The notes beneath the pieces were generated by a model that made no database searches, was not told where the DNA came from, and saw nothing but the letters and a program-made list of their open reading frames with translations. This document shows positions 63,212 through 64,000 of a stretch of DNA of 64,000 nt, in pieces. This stretch comes from an uncultured Mucilaginibacter sp. (GTDB lineage: Bacteria; Bacteroidota; Bacteroidia; Sphingobacteriales; Sphingobacteriaceae), in contig NZ_CAJYGQ010000007.1 in the NCBI RefSeq assembly GCF_913773635.1, positions 186,001 to 250,000 of the forward strand, given 5' to 3'. The translations under genes and the position numbers were made by a program. Each line of letters starts with the position of its first letter. Positions within the stretch are counted from its first letter, which is position 1.

Positions 63212-64000
63212 TTACTCTTCTGTAGATTCAGCAGCTTCAGCAGCAGGAGCTTCAGTTTCAGCCTCGGCAGTTACCGCGCCTCTTCTTTTACGACCGCCTT
63301 CAGCGTCGCCACCATCAGCTTTCGCTTTAGCAGCTGCACCTTCTTTTTCCGCTTCGTCATCTTTCTCGCGTTTACGCTCATCTAAACCTTCCTGAATAGC
63401 CTGAATGATAACACCTGTAACCAAAGAGATTGATTTAGTAGCGTCATCGTTAGCCGGGATAGGGAAGTCGATGTTTGAAGGATCAGAGTTAGTATCAACC
63501 ATTGCAAAGGTTGGGATGTTTAACTTTAATGCCTCAGATACTGCAATGTGCTCTTTTTTAACGTCGATAAGGAAAAGCGCAGCCGGTAAGCGGTTAAGGT
63601 CAGATATACCACCTAATAAGCTTTCCAGTTTTACACGCTCACGCTGAATCATCAAACGCTCTTTTTTAGAAAGATTGCTGTAAGTACCGTCTTTAGTCAA
63701 TTTATCAATGTTTGACATTTTTTTGATTGACTTGCGTACGGTAGCAAAGTTAGTTAACATACCACCTAACCAACGCTCGGTTACGTAAGGCATGTTTACA
63801 GATTTTGCGTAATCAGCCACGATATCTTTTGCTTGCTTTTTAGTAGCAACAAATAATACTTTACGGCCTGATTTTACAATTTGTTTTATAGCTGAAGCAG
63901 CTTCTTCAACCTTAGTTAAGGTTTTATTTAAATCGATAATGTGGATACCGTTGCGCTCCATGAAAATGTACTGAGCCATTTTCGGATCCCATTTGCGGGT
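63212..64000 (-). CDS. rpsB: 30S ribosomal protein S2, 5' partial
   Basis: Small-subunit protein S2. The reading frame is open to the right edge of the window: TRKWDPK precedes MAQYIFMERNGIHIIDLNKT, so the first methionine seen here is internal and the true start is outside. VLFVATKKQAKDIVADYAKS, RWLGGMLTNFATVRKSIKKM and TNSDPSNIDFPIPANDDATK are S2 signature blocks. The C terminus carries an unusual Ala/Glu/Lys-rich tail of about 55 residues (RKREKDDEAEKEGAAAKAKA onwards). First visible gene of the translation-factor cluster; tsf follows. Confidence 0.96.
   Translation of the reverse strand, partial: TRKWDPKMAQYIFMERNGIHIIDLNKTLTKVEEAASAIKQIVKSGRKVLFVATKKQAKDIVADYAKSVNMPYVTERWLGGMLTNFATVRKSIKKMSNIDKLTKDGTYSNLSKKERLMIQRERVKLESLLGGISDLNRLPAALFLIDVKKEHIAVSEALKLNIPTFAMVDTNSDPSNIDFPIPANDDATKSISLVTGVIIQAIQEGLDERKREKDDEAEKEGAAAKAKADGGDAEGGRKRRGAVTAEAETEAPAAEAAESTEE

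Noticed and set aside
63212..63979. ATG ending at 63979 as the rpsB start
   Set aside because: The preceding codons encode TRKWDPK, part of the conserved S2 N-terminal region, so the methionine is internal.
1..64000. tRNA, rRNA, CRISPR array, insertion sequence, prophage
   Set aside because: No cloverleaf, spaced direct repeats, transposase, integrase or phage structural motif was recognised by reading; a covariance-model or profile scan was not possible here.

Overview
The window looks like a chromosomal segment from a Bacteroidota bacterium of the Sphingobacteriaceae, most like Mucilaginibacter or Pedobacter. The assignment is an inference, with no database search behind it. It rests on the moderately AT-rich base composition, TAnnTTTG-type -7 promoter elements (for example 931-938, 1775-1782, 40993-41000), the lack of Shine-Dalgarno sites before most starts, and lineage-typical families: LruC/DUF4114 lipoproteins, DUF5107-TPR protein, DUF4199, M56-TonB sensor and a lipoprotein-type RND adaptor. 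No rRNA, tRNA, CRISPR array, insertion sequence or prophage was recognised.

Layout. 1-1697: end of a secreted glycerophosphodiester phosphodiesterase, then pdxJ. 1783-8555: a TetR regulator and a three-part RND efflux operon (lipoprotein adaptor, AcrB-like pump, outer-membrane lipoprotein channel), with repeated TTAACAnTGTTAA palindromes at the regulator and pump promoters. 8621-9088: an HxlR regulator. 9091-20253: a carbohydrate locus with a sugar MFS transporter, DUF5107-TPR protein, GH2 and GH35 enzymes in one overlapping minus-strand operon and a divergent AraC regulator, but no SusC/SusD pair. 20377-26373: an MFS exporter, a beta-CASP metallo-hydrolase, a BlaI/M56-TonB sensor pair and a glycosyltransferase. 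26374-27146: an AT-rich gap with a 20-bp palindrome, upstream of two tandem LruC lipoproteins (27147-31528).

31599-40729 carries tryptophan 2,3-dioxygenase, an S9 peptidase, a tightly packed four-gene ABC-2 exporter operon with a LolA-like periplasmic protein and an unknown two-helix membrane protein, and a large PIG-L deacetylase-like protein. 41017-45655 is a second efflux operon (TetR, TolC, EmrA-like, EmrB-like). 45898-47251 is an AhpD-like/AhpC pair separated by a terminator and a MITE-like repeat. 47370-52455 holds a small beta-barrel protein, DNA polymerase IV, a membrane-anchored LuxR-type regulator, a DUF4199 protein and a GT2/flippase-like pair. 52657-59442 has a DegP/HtrA protease, dapF, a small acidic protein and two tandem paralogous ABC exporters.

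59601-64000 is the translation-factor cluster, read on the minus strand as rpsB-tsf-nagA-pyrH-frr. A strong terminator follows tsf, so nagA-pyrH-frr is probably a separate transcript. The rpsB-tsf and pyrH-frr gaps both contain seven-base-period repeat tracts.

The signals I find most worth following up are the TetR operator set, the LruC pair with its leader, the ABC-2/LolA-like operon, the BlaI operator inside its promoter, and the heptad repeats in the translation-factor cluster. I see no clear sign of a wholly new defence or mobile system.
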